DNA of 64,000 nt from Karstenula rhodostoma CBS 690.94 (taxonomy: Eukaryota; Ascomycota; Dothideomycetes; Pleosporales; Didymosphaeriaceae): assembly GCA_010093485.1 (NCBI GenBank), contig MU001506.1:1178001-1242000 (forward strand), in the 5' to 3' direction. The notes under the pieces were generated by a model. It made no database searches, was not told the DNA's origin, and saw only the letters and a program-made list of their open reading frames with translations. Both the position numbers and the translations under genes were made by a program. Below, piece by piece: positions 48,950 to 59,687 of this stretch (the stretch's first letter is position 1; each line of letters opens with the position of its first letter).

Positions 48950-49858
48950 CTATTGCGGGGCATTGCTGACAGCCTGCACAATTGCACCGCTCTTGCCTTG
49001 ATCCAGACCATCCAAACTTTGCATGTCCTTGTCATCGAGCTCAAAGCCATAGACGTCCGCGTTCTTTTCGATTCTTTCCGGCGTGTCGCTTTTCGGAAGC
49101 GGCACCCAGCCCTTTTCCAGGCAGTAACGGATGAGTACCTGGTTCGGCGATGTCTTGTGTTTGTTCGCAATGTCGTTAAGGGTCATGTCGTCGGCCTTCT
49201 GGTTGCGAACAATTGGGCAATACGCTTCAACAATGATGTTGTTTTTCTTGCAGTACTCGACAACCTCACGTTGCTGGCACCACGGGTGGAGCTGCGATGG
49301 ATTAGTGCAGCGCTCGCATAAGATCATATGTGCAGTACATGCCTCAATCTGATTGACAGCCGGCGGCCACACCTTCCCAATTTCTTTGATCTCCTCAATA
49401 TGCCCAACGCCATAATTGCTGACTCCAATATCCCTCACTTTGCCATTTTCTTTCGCCTTCTCTAGCGCCTGCCACATCAATTGTCTACTTGCTTTCCCTG
49501 CATTGGGACTGTGTATCAAGAACAGATCTACATATCCGTTCTCGCCGTCCAAGTTCTTAACACTGTCCTCGATGGATTTGTATGTTGACTCAATGTCTTT
49601 GCCTGGAGAAAGAATCTTGGTGGTGATGTAGAGCTCGGAGCGGGAAACTTTAGAGTCTCGAACAGCCTGACCGACGCTGGTTTCATTGGCGTAATACTGT
49701 GCAGTATCGACGTGACGGTAGCCAGCTTGGATGGCGGCGAGGCAGGAGTTCACGCAGGTAGACGGTGGGGATTGGTAGACACCGAAGCCGATTTGGGGGA
49801 TCTTGTACTTGGAGCTGGGAAGTGAGAGAGCGGACGTTAGGCTTAATTTGGATGCCAT
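48950..49858 (-). CDS. aldo/keto reductase with a probable GC-AG intron
   Basis: NADPH-dependent carbonyl reductase of the AKR superfamily. The ATG at 49858 (MASKLSLTSALSLPSSKYKIP) was chosen over the longer non-ATG frame. The catalytic tetrad is visible: DTAQYY (Asp and Tyr), TTKI (Lys) and LIHSP (His). The cofactor region includes VNQIE, PIVRNQ and LPKSDTPERI. The frame is open throughout at 302 residues. However, 17 residues (ACTAHMILCERCTNPSQ) are inserted in the near-invariant VNQIE-LHPWCQQ. Removing 49342-49292 restores it exactly and gives 285 residues. That segment starts GCATGT, has CACTAAT near its end and finishes CGCAG, so it behaves as a GC-AG intron. Physiological substrate is unknown. 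Confidence 0.9.
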   Translation of the reverse strand: MASKLSLTSALSLPSSKYKIPQIGFGVYQSPPSTCVNSCLAAIQAGYRHVDTAQYYANETSVGQAVRDSKVSRSELYITTKILSPGKDIESTYKSIEDSVKNLDGENGYVDLFLIHSPNAGKASRQLMWQALEKAKENGKVRDIGVSNYGVGHIEEIKEIGKVWPPAVNQIEACTAHMILCERCTNPSQLHPWCQQREVVEYCKKNNIIVEAYCPIVRNQKADDMTLNDIANKHKTSPNQVLIRYCLEKGWVPLPKSDTPERIEKNADVYGFELDDKDMQSLDGLDQGKSGAIVQAVSNAPQ

Positions 49859-50376
49859 GGTGGAATATCTGTAGTCGAGGTCAACGGACTGCGTGAAAAC
49901 ACCTACTCCAGCACTCACGAGCTTCAGCAGTTACGAAAGAATAGAACATGAAGTACAGGAAGCTCGAAGACGTGTCTGTCTTTTAGCCCCAAGAGCTCCA
50001 TTGTTCAATTACCCATTCCTCGTGTGGTGATGTCAGAATGCCGCAGCTGTGTTGCCGGGATGGGTTTGAAAGCAAATGCGGTTAGCAGACAGAACTTAGT
50101 TATGTACAACGCGCAGCTGCACATGGCCGTGCGGATCTCTAGTATCGCTGACTCTGTCGCTCTACATGTACGTAGCAATTGTGCATTCCCAAGGACGAGC
50201 AGTGTGCACATGCTACATATGGATGAGACGGAAGAGCTTTGGAGCCTCCCCCAAAACGACCCCGCGCTAGTCAAAGCGGGGTTGTGGCGTCAATTCGCGT
50301 TGGGCAGCTTGGGCAGACACAACCTTTTCTTCGGTACCAGCAAGTACTCCCGCAACCTTCGCTGTCAGAAGCCGGG
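49859..50376. other. divergent promoter between aldo/keto reductase and MRI1
   Basis: 518 bases; the MRI1 frame is open upstream to 50239 but its sequence is not conserved-looking, so it is taken as leader. Confidence 0.5.
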
Positions 50377-51601
50377 ATGGTCCTCCAAGCCATCAAGTAC
50401 TCCAGGGGCCAGCTGGAGATCCTCGACCAGTTGAAGCTTCCCCATGCGGAAGAATATGATCACATCTACTCAAGCACCGACGCGTGGCATGCAATCAAGG
50501 AGATGCGGACGCGAGGCGCCCCAGCCATTGCCATCGTAGCGGCATTGGCGCTGGCGGTCGAGCTGACGAACATGAAGCTACCTTCCGTCGCCGAAGAAGT
50601 CAAGGTCTTCATCTTCGAGAAGCTGGACTACCTCGTCACGAGCAGACCCACCGCTGTGAATTTGGCAGATGCGGCGCGCAAGCTGAGAAAGGCGACAGAA
50701 GAATCTGCAGCCAGACAAGGAGCAACTGGTGATTCAGTGCGGGAAGCGTACGTGTCGGCATCGGAGCAGATGTTGATCAATGATGTGAGCGACAACGAAA
50801 ACATTGGACGGCACGGCGCAGACTGGATAGTAAAGAACACAACAGCTGCGAAAAAAGGTCCGGTCAGCATGCTGACTCATTGCAACACTGGGTAAGCCAT
50901 CTGATGTGTTCCCCCTTGGCCATTACTGATCGAACAGTTCTCTTGCCACGGCTGGGTACGGCACTGCTCTTGGAGTCATCCGGTCGTTACACGTTCAGGG
51001 AAACTTGAAGCATGCTTTTTGCTCTGAGACCAGGCCCTACAACCAAGGGTCCCGTCTGACAGCTTTCGAGCTTGTGCACGACAAGATACCAGCCACATTG
51101 GTGACGGACTCAATGGCAGCAGCTTTACTTCGCCTGAGGGGGCCGAGCGAGAACATCGCTGGCATTGTTGTCGGTGCAGACCGGGTCGCTGCGAATGGCG
51201 ATACGGCAAACAAAATCGGAACCTATGCATTGGCCATCCTCGCAAAGCACCATGGTGTAAAGTTTCTGGTTGCTGCGCCGCGAACTACCATCGACCTCGA
51301 TACCAAGTCTGGCGCTGACATTGTTATCGAAGAGAGACCAGGCATCGAGGTGACGCTCGTGAAAGGACCAAGACACGATGGTGTGAACCTCGACCTCGCG
51401 GTCATCGAAACAGTCAGCATTGCTGCGAATGGGATCGGAGTTTGGAACCCAGCCTTCGATGTGACGCCGGCCGAGTTGATTGATGGTATCATCACAGAAG
51501 TGGGAGTAGTAGAGAAGGACAACGAAGGCGTGTTCCATTTGGACAAAGTGTTTGAAGTGGATGGCTCGGCTATCAAACCTTCGACGGTGGGAGGCATATA
51601 A
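50377..51601 (+). CDS. MRI1: methylthioribose-1-phosphate isomerase
   Basis: Isomerises 5-methylthioribose 1-phosphate to the ribulose form in the methionine salvage cycle; related to the regulatory eIF2B subunits. Exons 50377-50891 and 50938-51601 give about 392 residues. The ATG at 50377 ([22 protein letters not shown]) matches the family start; the upstream open frame is ignored. Motifs are [21 protein letters not shown], the catalytic cysteine loop [17 protein letters not shown] split by the 46-base intron, [16 protein letters not shown], and the catalytic Asp in [18 protein letters not shown]. The C-terminus has [22 protein letters not shown]. Cytosolic. Confidence 0.96.
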
Positions 51602-51779
51602 TACCATAGAGCTCCATCACCCCGCCCCAACTCGCGGGTGTCAGCGAAGAGAAAGTTCGGGAAGCATTCCCTGATATACCTCTAAGTTACCTTCTTAGAA
51701 TGCACGGTTCCTTGACACCGTGTCCCCATCTATGGCATTGGCATGATGTCTCGACCCACGCCGTTAGAAGTGCAGAGTT

Positions 51780-52067
51780 TCAAGCTGCTGGTTTGTGCTC
51801 CTCGCTCGTGGACGGGTCATTGGCCGATGACTTGGGCCGCGAATCAAGGGCTTTCTCATCCTCCTCGGCCTTTGCGAGCATTTCCTTGATCTTCTTTTCC
51901 AGCGCGTCCAGGTGGTTCTCCATGGCAGTGGCTGCGCCTTCCCCGCGAGCGAGCTCCTTGAAGGCCTGGGCTTGTCAACGAGCGCCTAAGACGAGTGTGC
52001 GGATGCAGACCTGCGCAAAATCAGGCTCGACGTGGCCGTCGGTGTTGGCGTTCCGTTCGCCAGACAT
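51780..52067 (-). CDS. small conserved-looking protein of unknown function
   Basis: Two exons, 52067-52011 and 51965-51780, encode about 80 residues. The start is MSGERNANTDGHVEPDFAQ and the join gives DFAQ/AFKELARGEGAATAMENHLDALEKKIKEMLAKAEED. This reads as a helical, possibly coiled-coil pair, followed by a Ser/Lys/Pro-rich tail ending KPAA. The 45-base intron begins gtctgc and ends cccag. The coherent helix after splicing, the ATG and the stop argue for a real gene. I do not recognise the family. It is convergent with MRI1 and divergent from PAN1, 265 bases between starts. Confidence 0.6.
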
Positions 52068-52332
52068 GTTTGTTGTGGGCGGATCAAGGAGGGGTGGGCG
52101 AGGCGGCGGGCTGCGCGTCCTGTGGCGCTGAGGTGAGTTCGAGCCAATGGATGACGAAGCTCTACCTAGCGTGAACCTGCACGAAGCACGGCACAGAGAG
52201 CGCGACCTGTCCCCTTCCACCCCCGACTGCTCCAGTGCTCCGTCGACCTCCGCTCTCTACCAAGCTCGCCTACTTCGAACCCACCCATGCGAGGCGCCCA
52301 CTGAGCTCCATCGCCGCGCTCGCTCCTTCACC

Positions 52333-52525
52333 ATGTTCTCCGGGTCCAACTCGTACCTAGGGGGTGGGAACAGCGCCCGACCTGGCCAGCAGCCGCAGTA
52401 TGGCCAGCAGCAGCCGTTCCAGCAGCCGGGCGGCTTCCCGGGCGCCCTTGGACCTCAGCCGACTGGATTCGCGGGCGGCCCGCTGCAGCAGCAGTTCACG
52501 GGCTATCCTGGCCAGCCGCAGGGCT

Positions 52526-52561
<36 letters not shown>

Positions 52562-55500
52562 CGCAATTCACGGGCTATCCAGGACAGCAGGCACAGCAAT
52601 TCCAGCAAGCACCGCAGCAGCAGTCCTTCCAGACTGGCGCGCCGCCTGCACCGCAAGCTCCTCTTCTCCAGCCGCAGGGGCCGCAGCCCACGGGCATGAC
52701 CTCGTCGCAGATGGCCGATTCCTTCAGAGGCACGGCCTCGTCACAGCAAGCCCCGCCTCCGGTCCCTGCCAAATCGAGCAAGATTCCGAACATCAGACTG
52801 TCATTCATCACAGCGCAAGACCAGGCCAAGTTCGAGCAGCTGTTCAAGTCCGCCGTGGGCACCGCGCAAGCTCTGTCGGGAGACCAGGCCCGCGATCTGT
52901 TGATGCGGTCCAAGCTTCCAGGAGACGCTCTCTCACACATCTGGTAGGCTGCGGGATTGCTATTTATTGTGTCAATGCTAAACAAGAACAGGACGCTCTC
53001 CGATACCACCAAGTCGGGCCAGCTCCTCTTCCCCGAATTCGCCCTCGCTATGTACCTGTGTAACTTGAAGTTAACGGGCAAGGATCTCCCCAACTCGCTT
53101 CCGGAACGCGTTAAGAACGAGGTGTCGAGCATGGTGGACATAATCTCGTTTGGTGTGGTGGACGAACGACCTGGTCGTTCGACCCCTGCGAGCAACGCGC
53201 CCAAGTTCGACGAGCCGCTGAACCAGAGCGCCCAGAATGTACCCACGATCCAGCAACCACAACCACAAGTGTCTAACAGCCAACTGTTGACTTCGCTTGT
53301 GTCCCAGCCGACCGGATTCGGTGGGCCTCAGGGAGGGCTACAGGCGCAGACGACAGGCTTTGGGCAGAATATCGGCGGCGGGTACACAGGCCCTCGTCCA
53401 CCCATGCCCCCAATGCCTACTGGTTTTGGCGGAGGGCTGAACCCGCAGCCCACGGGCTTAGCTCCTCAGCCTACAGGATTTGCTCCGTTGAATGCCCAGC
53501 CCACAGGAGCTCCAGGTCAGTGGGGCCTAGTCAACAACCCTACTACAGGCTTGCCCAATATTGAAGCACTCGCCCAGCGGATGATGCCGCAGACTGGCCG
53601 TGAAGCGAGCGGCAACTACACCACCACAGGCCTGAGCGGCAATGCAACTATTCCGTGGGCTATTACAAAGGGCGAGAAGAAGCTCTACGATGATACTTTC
53701 AGGGCTTGGGACGGGCTCAGCAAGGGCTACATTAGTGGCGAGCAGGCGCTTGAGATTTTTGGTCAAAGTGGACTTGCCAAACCCGACCTGGAACGCATTT
53801 GGACACTTGCTGATTCTGCCGACCGCGGTCGCTTGAACCTGGATGAGTTCGCTGTTGCTATGCATCTGATCTACCGGAAACTGAACGGATATCCCGTACC
53901 CAACCGTTTGCCCCCAGAACTAATACCGCCCTCGACTCGTAACATCAATGCTTCTATTGGAGCTATGAAGTCACTGCTCTCTCGTGACGCGGAAGAGAGG
54001 AAGAACAATGGCGCATTTTTGCAACCCCAAAAGACTGGTGTCAGCTATCTCAAATCTCATTCCTTCCGAGCTGGAAGCCCAGCTACTGGGGGCCGCAAGG
54101 ACGCTACCGTCTTTCGTAACAACGATGACAATATGGGGTATCGTTCCAGTGCACGACATCGTGTCGGTGCTGGCGGTCGGTCTCCTTCCCCGGCCACGCC
54201 ATCTTCACCCGGCTCGGAGCGTTCCGATCCAGAATACTCCCTTGATCAGCTCAGGAAGCTAGTGAGAGAGAAACAAATCCTTTTAGATGCGGTCGACATC
54301 CGCGACGAGAACGCAGCTGATGAGGACGATGCACTTGACCGTCGGGATCGACGAGAAGCAGATGACTTGTATCGTCGCATTCGCAGAGTCCAAGAGGATA
54401 TTGACGCGCACCCACAGGCCGCCTTGAGAGGAAATGACTCCGATGCTGAGCGCCGTGCTCTCAAACGTCAGCTTCAGAACTTGACTGATCGTTTACCCGA
54501 GCTTGCTTCGAACGTACGTCGGACGGAGCGAGAAATTGCAGATGCTCAGTTGGAGCTTTTTAGGCTCAAGGACGCGAAAGCGCATCCTGGCTCTGCATCA
54601 TCTATCGTGGGTACTGGTCCAGGCGGTTCAATCACTGAATCAGATCGGTTGAAGGCTCGTGCCAAAGCTATGATGCAAGCGCGTTCTGCAGCTCTCACCG
54701 GCAAGCCTGTGCCAACTACTGGGGATGACACAGGTGCGGCTGCCGAACGCTTGGAGAAAGAGAGCTCCCGAATTCGATCTGAGCGCGAAAACAACGAGCG
54801 AATGATCCGCGATGTAGAGGACAGCGTTGGTGAATATACCAAGGGCTTGGAAGCCAGTCTCAAGGAGGGTGGACACGATAATACTAGCGAACATGAACGT
54901 CGCCGTTGGGAAGATGCGTTGGGCGTGGAGGATGAGGTCAAGGACTTCATTTTTGACCTCCAGCGAAGCAGCCGTTCAGCTCGTGTCAGAAAGGAGGATA
55001 CCTCTCGCCACCAGACAACTCCACGTGGCGAAGAACACAGGGAGCCTGCATCTTCATCTCGCTACGAAAGCCCAGCACGCAGTGTTGAACCAACTCCCCG
55101 GCCATCCTCGACTACGTCTGGTACCGGTTCGCATTCATCCTACAAGACGCCTGAAGAGCGTGCGGCTTTCATCAAACAACAAGCCGAGGCGCGCATGGCG
55201 GAAAGGTTGGCTGCTCTTGGCTTGCGCCCTCCAGTTAAGGGTGGAGAAAGCGCACAGCAACGCCAAGAGCGGGAGAAGCAAGAAATGGAAGAGAAACGCC
55301 GAAAAGCTGAAGAAGAGGATGCGAAGCGCGAAGAGGAACGTCAAAGACGCCTGCAGGAGGAATCGATTGCGCCGCCAGTCGGAGCGAAGACCACCGGCAA
55401 GAAACCTCCGCCGCCGCCCGCGTCAAGGAAACAAAAGCTTGACCAGCATGAAGCCGAGGGAAAGAGAGCTGACCATGACATGGCCGAAAAGGCTTTGCGT

Positions 55501-56676
55501 GAACAACAGCAGGTTGAGGAGGCTGAGCGCAAACGCATGGAGTACGTACTCTCCCCTTGTTCCTGATTATGTACGCTAATTATTCATAGGGATGAGGAGC
55601 GCCGGCAAGAGAACGAGTTGGCCCAGCAGGAAGAGGAGGCTGAAGCCAGACTGCGCGCAATGCAAGAACAGGTCGAGCAGGGCAAGCTCAAGAAAGCAGA
55701 GCAGAAGAAGCAGAAAGAGGCGGCCAAACGTGAAGCCAAGGAAAAGGAAACACAGCTTGCCTCACAGCGTCGCAAGCTAGACGAGATTCGGGAACGCGAA
55801 CGCCAGTTGCAACTGCAGTTACAGAGCCTCGATGACGAGGAGTCTTCGTCGGATGATGAAGGCCCTCAAAATATCACCCCTAACGACACTACACCGACCA
55901 CCAGCCAAGAACTTCATCGCGATGCTGCTTCACCATCGGCACCACCGCCGGCTCCCGCAATGCCACAAATAGTCCCGCCGGTACCGCAACAAACGGGCAC
56001 CCCGCCCTCTTCTATGGCCAGCCCCCCAACGTCTTCGCTGACAAGCCCCCACCCTGCGCACGGAGACAGCGAGACAAAGAATCCCTTCTTGAAGAAGATG
56101 CAGTTGTCCAATCAAGATACCCATGCCTCAACGCCCCCACCCCTTCCCAGCAACACCAGCGAAGTGTCTACGAACCCATTCCATCGTTTGACGCAGGAAA
56201 ACGCTAACAAAGCGGCATTCAGCGAACCGGCTGCTCCCACACGCACTCGCGGTCGCCAAGAAGAGGATGATTGGTCGGTCGTCGACTCTGATGATTCCTC
56301 TGACGATGAAGACGAAGCACCGCAAGGGGGTGCAAAGCAGCTGGCTTCGTTATTGTTTGGCACTATGGCCCCTCCACGCCCACTCTCTTCAATGGACAAC
56401 AAGAGTGATCGTGCAGATAGTCCGGCAGTCACTTCGCCTGCCGCTATCCCGCCACCTCCGCCCATGCCAACTGGAGGGGCTCCACCACCACCCCCCGGAC
56501 CGCCACCGCCCCCGGCCGGAGGACCGCCCCCCCCTCCTGGCATGCCGCCGATGCGGCCTCCGGGTGGAGGGCTCGATCGGGGTGCCTTGCTCGGTCAAAT
56601 CCAGGCGGGGAAGGGTCTGAGAAAGGTAGAGACGATAGACAGGAGCCAGGCGCCTACAGCCGGCCGAGTCTTGTAA
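52333..56676 (+). CDS. PAN1: actin cytoskeleton-regulatory complex protein Pan1
   Basis: Endocytic scaffold that activates Arp2/3 at cortical actin patches. Exons 52333-52943, 52992-55541 and 55590-56676 give about 1415 residues. The N-terminus is Gln/Gly/Pro-rich with PQPTGF-type repeats, the Prk1 target class, and a polyglutamine run. EH domain 1 spans about residues 155-255 ([10 protein letters not shown]...[14 protein letters not shown] across the 48-base intron). More PTGF repeats and EH domain 2 follow ([21 protein letters not shown], then [21 protein letters not shown]). A long charged coiled coil comes next. The tail has an acidic [17 protein letters not shown] patch, polyproline, and a WH2-like [14 protein letters not shown]. 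The ATG at 52333 ([14 protein letters not shown]) has good context (caccATG); the upstream open frame is probably leader. Confidence 0.95.
52526..52560 (+). repeat. CAG repeat encoding polyglutamine in PAN1
   Basis: About ten CAG codons followed by CAA CCG CAA encode a Gln run in the N-terminal region. Length of such runs usually differs between strains. Confidence 0.9.
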
Positions 56677-57271
56677 TTTTCGGGTCGAAGCAGTGGTGGA
56701 AGGCTGGTTGTACAGATACATAATCGCGTTGTGAATAGATTGGCTTGAATGCATGCATATCGTACATGTCGCGGCAGCTATCCTGCATCGGTATCTGGTC
56801 TGAGGCGTGCTCAAGAGGCCGCCATTATTGCATGTGAATGCTCGCCACTTTCTTCGCCGATTTATGACTAAGGCGATGGCTAAACCCAAGCACTGGCACT
56901 GCGTCCCTGGTGACAAAGACCACCGCAGGAAAGTCGAGGATGTGAGACGCTGGGTGAGCGAGAGGCCATTCGAGGTCCAACGAACGACGGTTCGGTGGTC
57001 CGTGCAGGCTCGACAATGGGGCCGCAGGCGCAAGTTGAACCTCACCTTACCTTCCTCCGACCTCGCCGCCTGCCTACACACGACCCATTTTCCTCTGTCC
57101 ATATCTGCGCTCAAACTACGCCGTCACCGGCCTAGCTCTCATATAGCCGGCATCCGTCATCGATCCAGTGAACGCGCCGCTTCGACATCTTCATACACTG
57201 AAACCCCAGCGAGTAGGGTCTTGCGTGCAAGAAACGAGACAACGTGAAAGAGAAGGAGCCAAATCGTAACG
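56677..57271. other. intergenic, no gene seen
   Basis: 595 bases between PAN1 and RPB11. The frame at 56807-57247 shows no family features. Confidence 0.5.
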
Positions 57272-58173
57272 ATGAACGCACCCGATAGGTACGCTCATCC
57301 TTCCGCTACTTATGTGCTTCTAGGTTTCGGTTGTCGACGATGAGTGAGGCAGTTGCGGTCTGCGCATGGTCCTAAATGTGCAGCGCCGTCTCCTATGAGC
57401 GTACGGGGGCCTGGCGACGCCAGTGACAAGTGCAAAACCATTTTCAACCACGGTGCTGCGTCGCACGGGCAACTGGCAACGGCAAGCCACTTTTGGTACC
57501 CTTCACTTGCCCGCGCGAAACCGTAGCGCAGCGAGTATAAAAGCAGCCCGCCTCACGCGACGCTCAACACACAACAAACTCTTACGCATGCCGCCCGCCA
57601 TGAGCTCTGCGACCAGCAACATGGAGGGCTCTAAGATCCTGTGCAATGCCAAACTCATCAACGACAACCCGAACACCCAGGGGCGCGACTACGTCAAGCA
57701 GAAGACACATGCTGAAGAAAATCTCCCTGACAGGTTCGAGCTCTTCATTCTCGACGAGGGCCAGCAGAAGATCGAAGTCCGTGAGGAAACCAGTACGTAT
57801 CCAGCAAGCAGCCTTCCGTGTGCTTCCACCTTTCCGCATGTTAATCATTGCTGCAGAGGTGCCCAACACCACCGTCTTTACCTTCAACAAAGAAGACCAC
57901 ACGCTCGGCAACCTCATCTCCCAGCGCCTCCTCAAATACGACTACATCACCTTCTCCGCATACAAGGTCCCTCACCCGCTCTTCGCAACCTTCGAACTCC
58001 GCGTCACTACCGACGGCAGCATCACACCTAAAGACGCTGTCGTGCGTTGTTGCAAGGATGTCATTCAGGATCTGAGCAAGGTCTCGATGAGCTTCCAAGG
58101 CGAGTGGCTCAACCAGAAGATTATCGAGGAGGGCCAGCGAGATGCTGAGGTCAGGGACCAGGGCAACTACTAG
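57272..58173 (+). CDS. RPB11: RNA polymerase II subunit Rpb11
   Basis: Assembly subunit that pairs with Rpb3 in RNA polymerase II. The preferred model has exons 57272-57288, 57734-57792 and 57857-58173, about 130 residues, near the family norm. The first exon encodes MNAPD plus two bases of Arg. Splicing across a long 445-base intron gives MNAPDRFELFILDEGQQKIEV, the expected start. Next comes KVPNTTVFTFNKEDHTLGNLISQRLLKYDYITFSAYKVPHP across the second intron (57793-57856), the hallmark of the family. The alternative is that the frame is also open from ATG 57588, below a TATA box, which would replace MNAPD by 48 other residues. The C-terminal helix ends RDAEVRDQGNY. Confidence 0.92.
57536..57542 (+). 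promoter_or_regulatory. TATA box inside the first RPB11 intron
   Basis: TATAAAA about 45 bases upstream of a pyrimidine/CA-rich leader and an ATG at 57588 that is in frame with RPB11 exon 2. It suggests an internal promoter and a second transcript start; strength not testable here. Confidence 0.5.
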
Positions 58174-58785
58174 GCCGCTTTGTCGTGAAGCAAAGAGTAT
58201 GCATTTCAGGCGTTTTGGGCGGTCGCATACAAAATTCAAGGCGTACGGTGCTGGGTTGGTTTTGCTACACCAAATGGTGACTGGCAGATGGATCCCAGGC
58301 TTTGAACCCAGGTCCTAATATGGTGTCTTTGAGGCGGATATAGTTGTTGCATCTGCGCCAACTAAAATTACGGTGCGGTGGGTATACCCAAGAACACGGT
58401 TGGACGATCGCCATGGGGATTTGAAACAAGATTGTGAGTGCTTTGTATTCCCTTAGCATGGCTTGGGCAGACACTTTGAGAGCCAAATCAGTGCTGTACT
58501 TTAAATCGTTACAATGGCAACCGTTGCGCTGGAATCTCCTGCCTTGCAGGGGTCCAAAGTGTTCCCAGACCGCATTCTCACACGCCTTCCAATTCCGCGC
58601 TGCGCCGGCACCAGTTCATCTACGTATTCGCAATAAGCGGCGGAAAAAGAAACAGCACCAGGGTGACGACAACAGGCATGATGCTCGCTATGGTGTCTAA
58701 GGATTTCTCGAAGAGATCGTCGTGATTCGGACTAGGAAATACGTTCATCAGCAGCCGACAGGTGCAAGGAGACTACACGCAAGAC
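58174..58785. other. convergent intergenic, nothing secure
   Basis: 612 bases. A T-arm-like GGGTTCAAA occurs on the minus strand near 58305 but no cloverleaf could be folded around it. Confidence 0.5.
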
Positions 58786-59203
58786 TCACTCCTTCAGGAG
58801 ACGTTTCGTGGCTTGGAAGATGACGTATTCTTTGAGGATGATGCACAGGACGAGCAGGCCAGCCGAGGCAAGGTAAACCACGGGTACGACCTTGTAGGGA
58901 TTGTTGTACAGCGCGTCGCTGATGCAGAAGTTGATGAAACCGATAACGTTCCGGATGTGGCCACGCTTGTAGACTTCCACAGGCACGGGTCCGCCGTCGT
59001 GGTAGACGTCGTATTCATCCGCATAGGCCTCCATGTCGGCGATAACCTGCTGCCCTGGACACCTTTCAGGAGAGCAACTGCCACAGAGTGTGGAAGAACT
59101 TACGGAGAAGGTTGTAGAGCGGGTTGTTGACGAGCTTCTTCTGGTCTTCCGTGTAGAAGTCCTCGGTGGTCATGGGCATATTGGAGGAAGCTGCGTCGGA
59201 CAT
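58786..59203 (-). CDS. small membrane protein of unknown function
   Basis: Two exons, 59203-59104 and 59054-58786, encode about 122 residues. Start MSDAASSNMPMTTEDFYTEDQKKLVNNPLYNLLR, joined by a 49-base GTAAGT intron to QQVIADMEAYADEYDVYHDGG. After VYKRGHIRNVIGFINFCISD comes one clear transmembrane helix (VVPVVYLASAGLLVLCIIL), then a short basic tail (KRLLKE) that would face the cytosol if the N-terminus is outside, or the reverse. The regular codon usage, clean intron and single helix argue for a real conserved gene. I do not recognise the family. Confidence 0.75.
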
Positions 59204-59687
59204 TACGAGGCCGTGGGGGTTTGCTGTGGGAGATGGGTTGCGTTGTGGCGGGCCTGATGATGCCAGACGGAACTTCTGAGGTGGATGGCCGGGCTGGTTA
59301 CCAGACCGTGGAAGGTGAGCGCGCAGCAACAAGAGGGAAAGACGTGACGAAAAGGGAAGCAGCCACCTTGCACACGAACACTTTGGATCCAAGTTTTGTC
59401 TGAAAAGACAGTCATCTCTACGTGCACCCTTTTCCAAAAGCTCTTGTACTATAATCAACGGCATTCCCCGCCGTTAGTTACACTCGATGAGGTCACTTCC
59501 GAGACCCCAAGGAGGTTCCCAGGTTGCTCTCTATCCACGTGACATGTTCCGGGCTTGCACGGTTTTCCGCTTGTCTCTTCGCTGTCTGAGCTAGCAACAC
59601 GTACAGCCGTAATGTCCACTACCATCAACAGACTCGCAGAGGTATCATAATTATTCACTCAATATCCCCTCTCTCCTTGTTACTGCT
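59204..59687. other. intergenic between two minus-strand genes
   Basis: 484 bases; promoter of the small membrane protein and 3' flank of EMC2. No feature recognised. Confidence 0.55.

Noticed and set aside
52357..52656. Leu-rich antisense frame over the PAN1 polyglutamine region
   Set aside because: CAG repeats read backwards give Leu runs (CTG); this is an artefact of the repeat.
58261..58330. possible second tRNA gene on the minus strand (GGGTTCAAA)
   Set aside because: The flanking bases do not form a T stem, and no acceptor or anticodon stem can be placed.
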